Assembly (NCBI RefSeq): GCF_032197885.1
Contig: NZ_CP134159.1
Coordinates: forward strand, 868,001 to 932,000
Length of the DNA stretch: 64,000 nt
DNA from: Levilactobacillus namurensis
Lineage (GTDB): Bacteria; Bacillota; Bacilli; Lactobacillales; Lactobacillaceae
Direction: 5' to 3'
Shown piece after piece: positions 25,950 to 35,578 of this stretch. Positions within the stretch are counted from its first letter, which is position 1. Every line of letters begins with the position of its first letter. Under the pieces are notes generated by a model. The model had not been told where the DNA came from and searched no databases. It saw only the letters and a program-made list of their open reading frames with translations. A program made the translations under genes and the position numbers.

Positions 25950-26786
25950 ATGAATCGGTGGTTAAAAGTGAGTTTGTTGCTAGTCTTGAGCCTGTTACTG
26001 GGGCTTGGTGGGTGTGCCGCTGAGCAGACTGCTCCTCCCGCCCCCAAGCCCACGGTAAACCGAGCTCTGTACGGCCAACATGTCACCTTGACCGGGACTA
26101 GTAACACGCAGGACCTGGGCGGGATTCGGACGAAGAGCGGGCAAACCCTGAAGGCTCACCGATTGCTTCGGTCGGATCAATTGTCAGAGCTGACCCAGGC
26201 AGACAGACGCCGGCTGACCCAGAAGTATCAGGTCCGGGCGATTGCGGACTTGCGGTCGACGGCTGAGATTAAAGACAATCCGGATGTGCCCATCCCGCAC
26301 GTTGCCTACCATCAAGATAGCGTGGTGACGGATAATTATAACGTGCGAACGACGCAGCAATTCTACCAGGGATTGGTGACCGATCGGGTGGCCTTACGGG
26401 GCTACTCGGCGTTCTTCGACCAACTGTTACAGCGTAAGACTGGGGCGACCGTCTTCCACTGCACTTACGGCAAGGACCGTACCGGCGTTGGTGCGGTGCT
26501 GGTCCTCTCGGCCTTGGGGGTCAGCCGGAAGACCATCCTGCAGAACTACCTGTATTCGAACCAGAACTTAGCGCAAGATGCCCACATTCAATTCAAGGGA
26601 CAAGCTAACTTTGCTGGAAAATCTCGACGACGGGTCCACCATATCCGGCGCGTCAAGCGAGCTAACCTGGAAGCCGTGTACCAGCGAATCAATGCGCGGT
26701 ATGGCTCCATGACCAACTTTTTGCGGCGCCTGGGGCTTACCCCGGCCAAGCAGAAGCAATTGCAACGGTTGTATTTAACCCAATAG
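25950..26786 (+). CDS. Lipoprotein tyrosine phosphatase (LipA-like)
   Basis: 278 residues from the ATG at 25950; AAGGGGG lies about 9 nt upstream. The N-terminal helix ends in the lipobox LGGC (Cys22), so the protein is lipid-anchored outside the membrane. The phosphatase signature FHCTYGKDRTGVG gives nucleophile Cys171 in the HCxxGKDR P-loop of the Y_phosphatase3 family. NTQDLGGIRTKSG and RSDQLSELT are the matching upstream blocks. Family members such as Listeria LipA dephosphorylate phosphotyrosine and phosphoinositides. The substrate in a lactobacillus is not known. Confidence 0.9.
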   Translation: MNRWLKVSLLLVLSLLLGLGGCAAEQTAPPAPKPTVNRALYGQHVTLTGTSNTQDLGGIRTKSGQTLKAHRLLRSDQLSELTQADRRRLTQKYQVRAIADLRSTAEIKDNPDVPIPHVAYHQDSVVTDNYNVRTTQQFYQGLVTDRVALRGYSAFFDQLLQRKTGATVFHCTYGKDRTGVGAVLVLSALGVSRKTILQNYLYSNQNLAQDAHIQFKGQANFAGKSRRRVHHIRRVKRANLEAVYQRINARYGSMTNFLRRLGLTPAKQKQLQRLYLTQ

Positions 26787-27278
26787 CCCCAAGTTACCGG
26801 TTGCCCCTCAGGGGTGGCCGGTTTAATAATCTGCGGTGCAAGGGGAGAGATTGTGCTGTTTAGCACAAAAAAAGTTGCGGGTCACTAGGGGAGAATCAGG
26901 GGTGTTGAAAATTTACATTTTCTGTATAAAAGGGAGTTCTTGGAAACAAAACGATTATATTTATACAGGTTCGTGTAAATAGGTGAATGACAGCCACGTC
27001 TAAGGCGCTTACGCGAAAAACTTTCACAATAGAAATTGCATATACAGGTTTGCAATTTGTATATTTTCTGGCATAATAGCAGACAAGGACCCAACACGTT
27101 GGGTTTATTTTGAACGTCAGTATGTAAGCGCTTTATAAAAACAGTCAATCATTTAAGCGCTTGTGAATTTATTTTGAGAAGGTCCCGTTAGTCTTTCATC
27201 GGAATTCTATCGATGAAACTCACGGGAAATTGACCATTGACGCCTTTGATTTGAGCCTGAGAACACGAAAGGAAATCC
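26787..27278 (+). promoter_or_regulatory. Long regulatory region of the antiporter gene
   Basis: About 490 bp without a gene. TTGCAA (27050-27055) and CATAAT (27072-27077), 16 bp apart, form a promoter. The perfect inverted repeat AAATTGCA (27033-27040) and TGCAATTT (27051-27058) overlaps its -35. A direct repeat TATACAGGTT occurs at 26962 and 27041. ACCCAAC and GTTGGGT (27089-27104) form a palindrome just after the -10. Two cre-like sites follow, at 27123-27136 and 27153-27166. Several regulators are implied. Confidence 0.55.
26797..26825 (+). terminator. Hairpin after the phosphatase gene
   Basis: ACCGG...CCCCT pairs with AGGGG...CCGGT, followed by only TTT, so termination may be weak. Confidence 0.5.
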
Positions 27279-28751
27279 ATGATGAAAACGCTCGCCGCAG
27301 CAGATTCTGCACACCCTGACCCAGCTAGTACGCCCCATTCGAAGGGACTGGGGCTGACCGCCTTAGTCTCAACCGTCATTACCTCTTGTGTGGGTGGGGG
27401 GATTTTCGCCCTAGCTTCCGACCTTGCCATCGCGGCGTCGCCCGGACCAGCCCTGATTGCCTGGGGCCTGGTAGGGTTTGGGACATTAATGTTGGCTCTT
27501 TCCCTGAATAATCTGGTCCTGAAGCGTCCTGATCTGGAAGGCATCTTTTCGTACGCCGAAGAAGGGTTCGGCAAGTATGCCGGCTTCATCAGTGGTTGGG
27601 GCTATTGGATCTCCGCTTGGATGGGGACCGTGGCCTTTGCGACCGTGATGATGAACGCCATGGGGTACTTCTTCCCCATCTTCAACGGGACCAACAAGCT
27701 TCCCTCGGTGCTCTTCGCTAGCGTGGTGCTCTGGCTGCTCACGTTGCTGGTCAACCACGGAATCGAGAGTGCTGCGGCCCTTAACTCGCTGATTACGATT
27801 TGCAAGCTGGTCCCGCTCTTCGCCTTCATCGTGATTGCGATTCTCCTGTTCAAGGGGCAAGTCTTTACAGCCCATTTCTGGTATAACGTGGGAACCAATA
27901 TGACGGGGTCCGGATCGATCGCCGCGCAGATCAAGCGGTGCTTTATCATCATGATGTGGGTCTTCGTGGGCATCGAAGGGGCGACCATGTTATCGTCCCG
28001 GGCCAAGCAGAAGTCCGATGCCGGGAAAGCCACTTTGATTGGGCTCTTCTGCATCCTGGCCATTTACATGCTGGCTTCGATCTTGCCATACGGTTATTTG
28101 AGCCGTAACGCCCTGGCTTCAATCCAACAACCGGGAATGGTCTACGTCTTCCGGGAAATGGTGGGACCTTGGGGTGGCGCGTTGATTAGCGGTGGGCTGA
28201 TTATTTCCACGCTGGGGTCGTGGTTATCGTGGACCATGTTGCCGGCCGAGACCACCCGGCTGATGGCCAACCAGCACCTGTTACCCCGAGCGTTTGGTAA
28301 GGCTAACCGCTACGGGACGGCGACGTTCTCGTTAGTCCTGAGTAGCGTGTTGATCCAGTTCTTCCTGTTGTCCCTGCTGGTGACCGACCGCGCCTACCAG
28401 ATTGCCTACTCCATGTGCACGGTGGCGGTCACCATCTGCTACATCCTAGTGGCAGCCTACCAGGTCAAGTATGCGGTCCAGCATTTAAAGGAAAAGGGCA
28501 GCTATTGGCAACTAGCCGTGGGGATTCTCGCGTTAACGTTTGAAAGCACGGCCATTTACTTTTCCGGGGTCAAGTACCTGATCCTCTGCTCGATTGCGTA
28601 TATCCCCGGGACCATCCTGTACCTGATGGCGCGGCGCGAAGCCGGAGCTCAGGTCTACTTGTCGCACAAGGAATGGTTCTCCATGTCCGCCATCATGACC
28701 TGTGCGCTACTAGCCATCGTCTTTGTCTTGATGGGCCGGCTAGTCATCTAG
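27279..28751 (+). CDS. Basic amino acid/polyamine antiporter (APA family)
   Basis: 490 residues with about 12-13 hydrophobic helices. It opens with the APC signature LVSTVITSCVGGGIFALAS, followed by SYAEEGFGKYAGFISGWGYWISAW, which is typical of the ArcD, lysine and agmatine/putrescine exchangers. The expected role is electroneutral exchange of an amino acid for its product amine or ornithine, giving acid resistance or energy. No decarboxylase or deiminase gene lies nearby, so the substrate is open. The regulation region upstream is unusually complex. A shared terminator follows. Confidence 0.82.
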   Translation: MMKTLAAADSAHPDPASTPHSKGLGLTALVSTVITSCVGGGIFALASDLAIAASPGPALIAWGLVGFGTLMLALSLNNLVLKRPDLEGIFSYAEEGFGKYAGFISGWGYWISAWMGTVAFATVMMNAMGYFFPIFNGTNKLPSVLFASVVLWLLTLLVNHGIESAAALNSLITICKLVPLFAFIVIAILLFKGQVFTAHFWYNVGTNMTGSGSIAAQIKRCFIIMMWVFVGIEGATMLSSRAKQKSDAGKATLIGLFCILAIYMLASILPYGYLSRNALASIQQPGMVYVFREMVGPWGGALISGGLIISTLGSWLSWTMLPAETTRLMANQHLLPRAFGKANRYGTATFSLVLSSVLIQFFLLSLLVTDRAYQIAYSMCTVAVTICYILVAAYQVKYAVQHLKEKGSYWQLAVGILALTFESTAIYFSGVKYLILCSIAYIPGTILYLMARREAGAQVYLSHKEWFSMSAIMTCALLAIVFVLMGRLVI

Positions 28752-28769
28752 CTAAAAAGTTTTAACTCA

Positions 28770-28802
28770 AAAAGGCCGTCACAAATTCTGTGGCGGCCTT
28801 TA
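28770..28802. terminator. Bidirectional terminator
   Basis: AAAGGCCG-T-CACA pairs with TGTG-G-CGGCCTTT, with As on the left and TTTATT on the right. Confidence 0.85.
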
Positions 28803-28813
28803 TTGGTGTCAGA

Positions 28814-30220
28814 TTAGTCGTTTAAGTTATAACGGAGCTTCATGTGCTCGGAGCCCATGATGACCATGTCACCCAGTAACTTGGTCTGACGCTTGAAGGA
28901 TTCATTCGCCAGTTTTTCGTTGGCTGCTTGGAGGTAAGCCGTCACATCAGATTGATCGGCGATGGCAGCGTCCGTATCGTTTTGGATCTTCCGGTAAGCG
29001 CCCATGGCTTCTAAGGCGAAGGTGTTCCGCAGATCAACGTACAGGTCGTAGTCGGTATCCCCTAAGAGGGCGGTGGTGCAGCTCAACCAGTACATGTGGT
29101 TTATGTTGAACTCACCATCGGCGTCCTTGTAGACGGCCGGCGTATCGTTGACGTTCGCGTAGAACGGAACCACCGTGTTGAAGGTGTTGGCCCCAAAGGC
29201 CATCCAGTGAATCCCGGCGATTTCTTGTGGCACGTCATTACGAATCTGCAAGATGTGCACGTCGTGGTTCCGGTTGATACCGATTGGCCGGAAGAGGGTC
29301 TTGTCGGCTTCGGAGCCGTTACCGTAAACGTCGTACTTGGTGTTTTCGAAGTGAGAACTCAGGACAAACTTGACGTCTTCGATGGAAATCTTGCGGTTCG
29401 CGTGGCAGATGAACGGCAGGTCTTGTTCCATCGGATTGTGTTCGATCTCTGGGTTGAAGTATTTCTGACCGAACCATGCCCGGGGGTTGTTGTAGACCGT
29501 GTCCTTAATGGAGGCACTCCCGAAGATGTGGCGCAGGTTAACGCGGTCGAAGTCGGGGTTCAAGTGGTAGGTGGCGATGAGGTCTTCTAAGTCGGCAGAA
29601 CTCAACGTGTCATCGGCGTTAAAGTCGAAGTCGTCGATGTTCATCCGGTTAGGTGCAACCACGTAGGCGTCATCCGGAATCCGCTTAGCGGCCCAGTGGT
29701 GGCCCCCGATGGTTTCTAACCACCAGATTTCGTTGTTATCGGAAAAGGCGATGCCGTTAGGTTCGTAAGTTCCGAATTCTTCCAGCAGGGCGCCTAAGCG
29801 TTCGACCCCTTCCTTAGCACTGTGAATGTATGGCAGAACCAGGGTAACCAAGTCTTCTTCACCAATACCACCGTCAACATAAGGGTCAATGCCTAAGACC
29901 CGGGAATTAGTGGTGATGGTTTCGGTAGCGGACATCGCAATGTTTTCACTGTTGATGCCGGCTGCGGGCCAGATGCCGTTAGTCAGGATCGAGTTAGGAA
30001 TGGACGTGTAACGTAGAGGATTGTTCGGTAATTTGATTTGAACTTTACTGATAACCGATTGGTAATTCCGTGGTTGGTCTTCGGGGTTAACTACCACGAA
30101 GCGTTCTGGGTCGAGGGCTTCGTGCCCGTCGTCGTTCCGCGAAATGATCGTGGAGCCGTCGATGGAGGCCTTTTTACCCACTAAAATCGTGGTACATGAA
30201 CCTTTAATTCTTTTCGTCAT
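28814..30220 (-). CDS. C69-family dipeptidase
   Basis: 468 residues. The ATG at 30220 is preferred because AAAGGAG lies 12 nt upstream. The GTG at 30232 touches that site. The N-terminus [23 protein letters not shown] is the N-terminal-nucleophile signature of PepD-type dipeptidases, in which a short propeptide is removed to expose Cys9. Later blocks ([39 protein letters not shown]) agree. It hydrolyses a wide range of dipeptides in the cytosol. It is a single-gene unit whose terminator is shared with the antiporter gene. Confidence 0.93.
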   Translation of the reverse strand: MTKRIKGSCTTILVGKKASIDGSTIISRNDDGHEALDPERFVVVNPEDQPRNYQSVISKVQIKLPNNPLRYTSIPNSILTNGIWPAAGINSENIAMSATETITTNSRVLGIDPYVDGGIGEEDLVTLVLPYIHSAKEGVERLGALLEEFGTYEPNGIAFSDNNEIWWLETIGGHHWAAKRIPDDAYVVAPNRMNIDDFDFNADDTLSSADLEDLIATYHLNPDFDRVNLRHIFGSASIKDTVYNNPRAWFGQKYFNPEIEHNPMEQDLPFICHANRKISIEDVKFVLSSHFENTKYDVYGNGSEADKTLFRPIGINRNHDVHILQIRNDVPQEIAGIHWMAFGANTFNTVVPFYANVNDTPAVYKDADGEFNINHMYWLSCTTALLGDTDYDLYVDLRNTFALEAMGAYRKIQNDTDAAIADQSDVTAYLQAANEKLANESFKRQTKLLGDMVIMGSEHMKLRYNLND

Positions 30221-30408
30221 AGAATACGACACTCCTTTATTAAGTTAACTCGTATTATACCATTATCGGGGGTGGGGGATGAAGCCATCTGATAGGATGA
30301 AGGCCACAGCCTAGCCGTTGGTAAGGGGCCCTCTCGGCTCATGGAACACGGGACTGGCCATTTGTGCTTGGAAACGGTTCGACCCACTGAAATGGAACTC
30401 GGTCCTAA

Positions 30409-31389
30409 CTAAAGGTTTCGTGAATTGGGACTGGGGGAGTCTTCGGGGACGTTTCCATTCTCGGGAATGTAGTCGATCGAATCCACAATTCGTTTTGGAA
30501 TGGGAATTTGTGGGTCAACGTGCGGATTGTTTAAGTGAATAAGATTATACGATTTCCGGTATTCACTGGGGGACAGCCCCGTGGATTTTTTAAAGCGCCG
30601 CATGAAAACCTTAGAGTCGTTAAAGTAGGAAGCAGCCGCAATTTGTTTGACGGACATTTCCGTTCTGATGAGGAGTAGGGTAGCCACTTCAATTTTGATG
30701 TGGTTTAGGTATTGAAGCGTCGTCATCCCGGTACACTTCTTGAATAGCCTGGTCAGATAGTCGACGTTCAGGTGCATATTATCGGCAATTTCAGCTACGG
30801 TTAGCGTACTCGACATATTAGCCCGGATCCATTCCTTCATATCGTTGATTTTCACACGGTCACTTTGAACGTCAAAATGGTTGAAATAAGATTTATAGAG
30901 CTGAATCAATAGCGCGGATACCAAATAGTCGCGTTCCTCGATGGAAGAAAGCTCGTTATGAATCGATAGAATTTGATGAATCAGGATTGTTGCACTTTCG
31001 TAATCGGGTAGCTTGAAATGCAGGGGAAGGGAAAGCCGATGTTTTGAATTCTTATTCGTTTTAATTTCCGAAAACATGGCATTCTCATCAGCTTCGAAGG
31101 TCGTTTCTTTATGTTGTGAAAAGAAATGAAGCCAGTAAAAATCGACGGGGGTATCAGAATCTTGATAACCGGTCATTGGGGTAAATGGGGGGATTAGTAC
31201 GATTTCGTTAGGGGATACCGTTATCTTTTGGTCATCGATTTGAAGATAAATGGGCCCCTTTAGACAGAGGATTAATTCGTAGTCCCCCTTATGGTACATG
31301 GGGCGATGGCACCAGGCCCCTTGAGCTGAGAATTCGCCGCCCTTGTAATAAAGTAGCGGTTTTTCAACTGAGAAAGTTGTAAAGAGCAT
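30409..31389 (-). CDS. AraC-family regulator with cupin sensor domain
   Basis: 326 residues from the ATG at 31389, which has TTGGAGG 8 nt upstream. A longer frame would start inside a promoter repeat. The N-terminal cupin (about 15-100; YHKGDYELILCLKGPIYLQI, LIPPFTPMTGY) would bind a sugar. The C-terminal double HTH is complete at about 195-295 (LTVAEIADNMHLNVDYLTRLFKK, then MSVKQIAAASYFNDSKVFMRRFKK). It diverges from the transporter and GH127 genes, which it probably activates through the 24-bp direct repeats at 31412-31481. The last 40 residues are Pro/Asn-rich, which is unusual for the family. Confidence 0.88.
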   Translation of the reverse strand: MLFTTFSVEKPLLYYKGGEFSAQGAWCHRPMYHKGDYELILCLKGPIYLQIDDQKITVSPNEIVLIPPFTPMTGYQDSDTPVDFYWLHFFSQHKETTFEADENAMFSEIKTNKNSKHRLSLPLHFKLPDYESATILIHQILSIHNELSSIEERDYLVSALLIQLYKSYFNHFDVQSDRVKINDMKEWIRANMSSTLTVAEIADNMHLNVDYLTRLFKKCTGMTTLQYLNHIKIEVATLLLIRTEMSVKQIAAASYFNDSKVFMRRFKKSTGLSPSEYRKSYNLIHLNNPHVDPQIPIPKRIVDSIDYIPENGNVPEDSPSPNSRNL

Positions 31390-31411
31390 CACTTGTGCCT
31401 CCAATCTAAAG

Positions 31412-31481
31412 TCGGAAATGGTCACTAATCATACGGGAATACGCATTTAATTAAAAATCGGAAATAGTCACTAAATATACG
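31412..31481. repeat. Two 24-bp direct repeats, likely AraC operator
   Basis: Both copies read TCGGAAATnGTCACTAA followed by two variable bases and ATACG. AraC-family proteins bind paired direct repeats. The 46-bp phase would put both copies on nearly the same DNA face. Confidence 0.6.
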
Positions 31482-31588
31482 ATAATTGATAAATTAACGC
31501 TTGATAACTAATACACAACTAAATCAGCAAATGACAATTAGTCGGATATAAACACTTCTTTTGTTATTATAGACCTTTTATATGTGTT

Positions 31589-31602
31589 TGGAAACGCTTA
31601 CT
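31589..31602 (+). promoter_or_regulatory. cre site (CcpA)
   Basis: TGGAAACGCTTACT fits the catabolite-responsive element pattern. It lies upstream of the small membrane protein and GPH transporter genes. Confidence 0.6.
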
Positions 31603-31729
31603 ATTAAATTGTAAATATGAGAGTCGTCATTGAGTTCGTGGGGAAATTGTAATGGCCGACACGCGTGTTCGTATCATGATTTACAAATTTGTCATTTATT
31701 TTAAGGATTCGAAGAAAGGTGAGCCTAAG

Positions 31730-31930
31730 ATGAACGTATTTGGAAAGTTATTTGCGAGTCAATCGATTATATCGTGGATTCTCCAAATTATTTTTATTGG
31801 GTTAGCGTGGAAAGTCGCTGATCATACCATTCCGAATAATTTAATTACGATTATCGGTGGGACAGTCCTGATGCTCCTAATCTATGTCAGCTTGGCTCGC
31901 GATAGTCAAAAGAAAATCTCGGATAAATGA
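31730..31930 (+). CDS. Small membrane protein of the GH127 locus
   Basis: 66 residues from the ATG at 31730, with AAAGGTGAG about 9 nt upstream. An in-frame upstream start has no ribosome site. Two hydrophobic helices (SIISWILQIIFIGLAWKVA and LITIIGGTVLMLLIYVSLA) are followed by a basic, soluble tail. I do not recognise a family. It is the first gene of the unit with a GPH transporter and GH127, so it may be an accessory part of the transporter; this is inference from position only. Confidence 0.6.
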   Translation: MNVFGKLFASQSIISWILQIIFIGLAWKVADHTIPNNLITIIGGTVLMLLIYVSLARDSQKKISDK

Positions 31931-31986
31931 TGAGTATCTTAGTCATGTTTTTTTGGACCATGTGACCTAAATTGGAGGATTTAAAC

Positions 31987-33396
31987 ATGAATTCGAATAA
32001 TACGGATCAAAATGTGGCGGCTGCGCAAGCTATGCTGGCCAGCGATAAGCTGCCATTTCATAGAAAATTAACGTACGGCTTTACGGATATGGCCGGGAAC
32101 CTGCTCTATACGCTGATTGGTTCCTATATGTTGTACTTCTTCACTAACGTCTTTGGCTTAGCCGTGGGGACCGCCGGGGTGCTGTTACTCTTAGGGCGGT
32201 TTATCGATGCGCTGGGGGCGCCCATCATGGGGGTCCTAGTTGACCACACCCATAGTAAATACGGGAAGAATCGACCGTGGTTCCTGTGGATGGCGCTACC
32301 GTTTACCATCTCAGTCTGGTTGCTGTTTACCACACCAGCTCTGGGGAGCACGGCAAAAATTATTTATGCTGGTGCCATGTACATCGTTGCGGAATTAACT
32401 TACACGGCTTTATCGACCCCAATTACCTCCGTTTTACCCAATCTTTCAGCGAATTCGGATGAACGGACTTCGGCTAATTCGATTCGGATGGTCTTGGGAA
32501 ACGTGGGGAATTTCTTTGCGGTCACGTTCGTGATGCCACTGGCTTCGTTCCTGGGTAACGGGAATGAGCGGCGCGGTTGGTCGTTAGCCGTTGGATTATA
32601 TGCGGTGATTGCCTTTATTGTCCTCATGATTGCCTTCTTCGATATGCGGGAAAAGAACATCGGAGAAGAAAAGATCATTACGATTCGAGAAAGTGTCAAA
32701 GCCACCAAGAACAACTGGCCATGGGTCCTCATCGTGCTGGCTAATCTGCTTTTGTGGACGGCCTACTCAGCACGGAATGCGGCCTTACCCTACTACTTCC
32801 AATATAATTTAGATAATAAGAGCTTGATTTCAATTTTTAACGGGTTTTCTATCATTCAGATTATTGGGATGGCCGCCGTTCCGTTTGTAGTTAAGTACTT
32901 ACATAAGTGGGGGACCACGATTTTAATGTTAGCCATGACTATGGTGGGACAAGTCTGGATCGGCTTTGCGGGAACTAACGTGACCTCGGCCTTAGTTGGC
33001 TGGTGCTTAGCCTGCATCGGTTCTGGTTCGGCCATGACCATGTTCTTCTCCATGGTTGGGGATACCGTTGACTTTGGTGAATGGAAAAACGGCATTCGGG
33101 CCAACGGTTTCTTAACGGCGATGGGCGCGTCATTCTGTATCCAGATGGGGTCCGGGATTGGCTCCTTCATCGCAGCCAGAATCTTAGCGGCATTTGGCTT
33201 TACGGCAGCGAAAGCCGTTCAGACGGCCGAAAGTTTATCCGCCATTAGCTTCACGTTCATCTGGGTACCCGTGATCATTTACGCGTTGAGTGCCGTCTGC
33301 ATGGTGTTCTACCGTAAGTGGGAAAAGCATGAACCAATCGTGACCGAAGAATTAGCTGAACGGCGGGCCCAGGAAGAAGCTACAACGGAACACTAG
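31987..33396 (+). CDS. GPH-family sugar transporter (glycoside/pentoside:cation symporter)
   Basis: 469 residues from the ATG at 31987, which follows TTGGAGG. It shows the 12-helix GPH pattern: LTYGFTDMAGNLLYTLIGSYML, then VDHTHSKYGKNRPWFLW (the conserved D-x-T-x-S-x-x-G-x-x-R-P loop) and GEWKNGIRANGF before helix 11. It should bring in arabinose or short arabino-oligosaccharides with a cation. No C-terminal EIIA domain is present. It is clearly a paralogue of the frameshifted transporter at 48015-49389. It is followed by the GH127 gene, whose substrate it probably delivers. Confidence 0.9.
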   Translation: MNSNNTDQNVAAAQAMLASDKLPFHRKLTYGFTDMAGNLLYTLIGSYMLYFFTNVFGLAVGTAGVLLLLGRFIDALGAPIMGVLVDHTHSKYGKNRPWFLWMALPFTISVWLLFTTPALGSTAKIIYAGAMYIVAELTYTALSTPITSVLPNLSANSDERTSANSIRMVLGNVGNFFAVTFVMPLASFLGNGNERRGWSLAVGLYAVIAFIVLMIAFFDMREKNIGEEKIITIRESVKATKNNWPWVLIVLANLLLWTAYSARNAALPYYFQYNLDNKSLISIFNGFSIIQIIGMAAVPFVVKYLHKWGTTILMLAMTMVGQVWIGFAGTNVTSALVGWCLACIGSGSAMTMFFSMVGDTVDFGEWKNGIRANGFLTAMGASFCIQMGSGIGSFIAARILAAFGFTAAKAVQTAESLSAISFTFIWVPVIIYALSAVCMVFYRKWEKHEPIVTEELAERRAQEEATTEH

Positions 33397-33477
33397 TCGG
33401 CTAGGATGGCCGTGAGCTGGTGATTGAATGAGATGTTTGGCAACGCTGATTGACAGCAAGAAAGGAAGACATAGAGG

Positions 33478-35454
33478 ATGCAAATGACGGAAGATAAGCT
33501 CCAACTCAAACATGTTGAGATTACATCGGACTTCTGGCAACGCTATCGGGAACTAGTGGTGAAGGAAGTGCTCCCGTATCAGTGGCAGGTCATGAATGAT
33601 GAAGCGGACATTTCAATTTCAGAGGATCCGCAAAATAATGGGCAAGATAAGAACAGTCATGCCGTAGCGAATTTAAAGATTGCGGCTGGCCAGCAAACGG
33701 GGCACCACTACGGATTCCCGTTTCAAGATACGGATGTTTATAAATGGCTTGAAGCAGCGGCTTATTCATTTAATTATCATCCGGATGCCGATTTACGCAA
33801 GATTACGGATAACTTAATTGACCTGATTGCGGATGCTCAGGAAGATGACGGTTACTTATCGACTTACTTTCAGATTGATGCGCCAGAGCGGAAGTTTAAG
33901 CGGCTCCAACAATCGCATGAGTTATACACGATGGGGCACTACATTGAGGCGGGCGTGGCTTACTATCAAGCAACCCATAATGAGAAGGCTTTGGACATTG
34001 CCAAGCGGATGGCCGACTGCATTAACCGTAACTTTGGCTTAGGCGATGGTCAGATTCCGGGATTCGACGGTCACCCAGAAATTGAACTCGCTTTAGCGCG
34101 CCTGTATGAGGTCACGCAAAACGACACGTATTTAAAACTGGCCCACTATTTCTTGACCCAACGTGGTCAGGACCCAGACTTTTTTGATAAGCAGCTTGCG
34201 GTAGATGGCCGTTCGACCGACCGGGATATTATTCAAGGCATGCAAGAGCCCGACTTAACGTACTTCTTGGCGGCAGAACCAATCAAAGACCAACAAGTTC
34301 CCCAAGGGCATGCGGTACGGGTGGTCTACCTGTGTACGGGGATGGCCTACGTGGCCCGTTATACGCACGATCAAGACCTTTTGGACGCTTGTCACCGATT
34401 TTGGAATGATCTGGTGAAGCGCCAGATGTACATTACGGGAAACATTGGGTCGACGACCACCGGTGAGGCGTTAACCTACGACTATGATTTACCCAATGAC
34501 ACCATGTATGGTGAAACTTGTGCATCCGTGGGGATGGCGTTCTTTGCGCGGCAGATGCTGAATCTAGATGCTAAGGGCGAATATGCAGATGTTCTGGAAA
34601 AGGAGCTCTTTAATGGCGCCCTTAGTGGGATGTCCTTGGACGGTAAGCACTTCTTCTATGTAAATCCGTTGGAAGCTGATCCGGTTGCCAGCAAGCTGAA
34701 TCCGGGTAAATCGCACGTCTTAACGCACCGTGCGGATTGGTTTGGCTGTGCTTGTTGTCCAGCTAATCTGGCTCGGCTGATCACGTCGGTGGACCATTAT
34801 TTGTACACGGTTAAAGACCGTACAATTTTATCCCACCAATTTATCGCGAACCGGGCGACGTTGGCCAACGGTATTCAGATTGAACAGATGAATAACTTCC
34901 CTTGGGAAGGCGATATTCAGTACACGGTTCACAATCCACAGCAAGAAGCGTTTAGATTAGGCTTGCGAATCCCAGCTTGGTCACCTAAGTTCCAACTGAC
35001 GGTCAACGGTCACGCTGATACAGCTAAGGTTCAGAATGGTTTTGTCTATTTGGACATCGCTGAGGCAACTACGACGATCACGCTGAGCCTGGATATGGCG
35101 GTTAAGTTTATGCGGGCCAATAATCGGGTGAACGCTGATTTCGGTAAAGTAGCTGTTCAACGGGGGCCAATTGTCTATGCCGCTGAAGCCGTAGATAATC
35201 AGCAATCGTTAGGCCAGTATCAAGTATCTCCTGGTGATACCACCCATTACCAGTTCGACCAACAATTGTTGAACGGGGTAGGTGTCGTGACGGTTGATGC
35301 GCACCGAGCAGTGACGGATGATACGACTCAAGCTCTGTATACCGACCAGGACAGTAACCAAGAGACAGCGTCGTTAACGTTGATTCCATACTATGCATGG
35401 GCCAATCGCGATGAGGGGCAAATGCGGGTTTGGCTGAATCGGCAATTTCAGTAA
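33478..35454 (+). CDS. GH127 beta-L-arabinofuranosidase
   Basis: 658 residues, as in HypBA1 of bifidobacteria. It opens KHVEITSDFWQRYRELVVKEVLPYQW and contains an (alpha/alpha)6 barrel. The unusual zinc-cysteine active site is present: Glu346 and Cys348 in YGETCASVGM, and Cys426/Cys427 in FGCACCPANLARL. GH127 enzymes release L-arabinofuranose from beta-1,2-linked arabino-oligosaccharides such as those on plant hydroxyproline glycoproteins. There is no signal peptide, so the oligosaccharide must be imported first, fitting the transporter upstream. A terminator follows at 35464-35493. Confidence 0.93.
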   Translation: MQMTEDKLQLKHVEITSDFWQRYRELVVKEVLPYQWQVMNDEADISISEDPQNNGQDKNSHAVANLKIAAGQQTGHHYGFPFQDTDVYKWLEAAAYSFNYHPDADLRKITDNLIDLIADAQEDDGYLSTYFQIDAPERKFKRLQQSHELYTMGHYIEAGVAYYQATHNEKALDIAKRMADCINRNFGLGDGQIPGFDGHPEIELALARLYEVTQNDTYLKLAHYFLTQRGQDPDFFDKQLAVDGRSTDRDIIQGMQEPDLTYFLAAEPIKDQQVPQGHAVRVVYLCTGMAYVARYTHDQDLLDACHRFWNDLVKRQMYITGNIGSTTTGEALTYDYDLPNDTMYGETCASVGMAFFARQMLNLDAKGEYADVLEKELFNGALSGMSLDGKHFFYVNPLEADPVASKLNPGKSHVLTHRADWFGCACCPANLARLITSVDHYLYTVKDRTILSHQFIANRATLANGIQIEQMNNFPWEGDIQYTVHNPQQEAFRLGLRIPAWSPKFQLTVNGHADTAKVQNGFVYLDIAEATTTITLSLDMAVKFMRANNRVNADFGKVAVQRGPIVYAAEAVDNQQSLGQYQVSPGDTTHYQFDQQLLNGVGVVTVDAHRAVTDDTTQALYTDQDSNQETASLTLIPYYAWANRDEGQMRVWLNRQFQ

Positions 35455-35463
35455 ATCGTTATG

Positions 35464-35493
35464 AGGGCTACCCGAATGGGGGTGGCCCTTTTT
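35464..35493 (+). terminator. Terminator after the GH127 gene
   Basis: AGGGCTACCC pairs with GGGTGGCCCT (one G-U), and TTTTT follows. Confidence 0.88.
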
Positions 35494-35578
35494 GGTCGAA
35501 CAGGTTACTTGGCCCCCCTAACCCTTATCAGGTAAACTAGTCTTAGATCGAACGTAGGTACTAGTAAAGGAGATAAAA

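Larger units (their letters stand above)
31390..31729 (+). promoter_or_regulatory. Divergent control region of the GH127 locus
   Basis: About 340 bp. It holds two 24-bp direct repeats (31412-31435 and 31458-31481, 21 of 24 positions equal, starts 46 bp apart). It also holds a cre-like site TGGAAACGCTTACT at 31589-31602. No -35/-10 pair is clear enough to call. Confidence 0.6.

Noticed and set aside
29096..29590. 164-codon open frame opposite the dipeptidase gene
   Set aside because: It is a mirror of the strong codon bias of the real reverse-strand gene. No start signal or family pattern was found.
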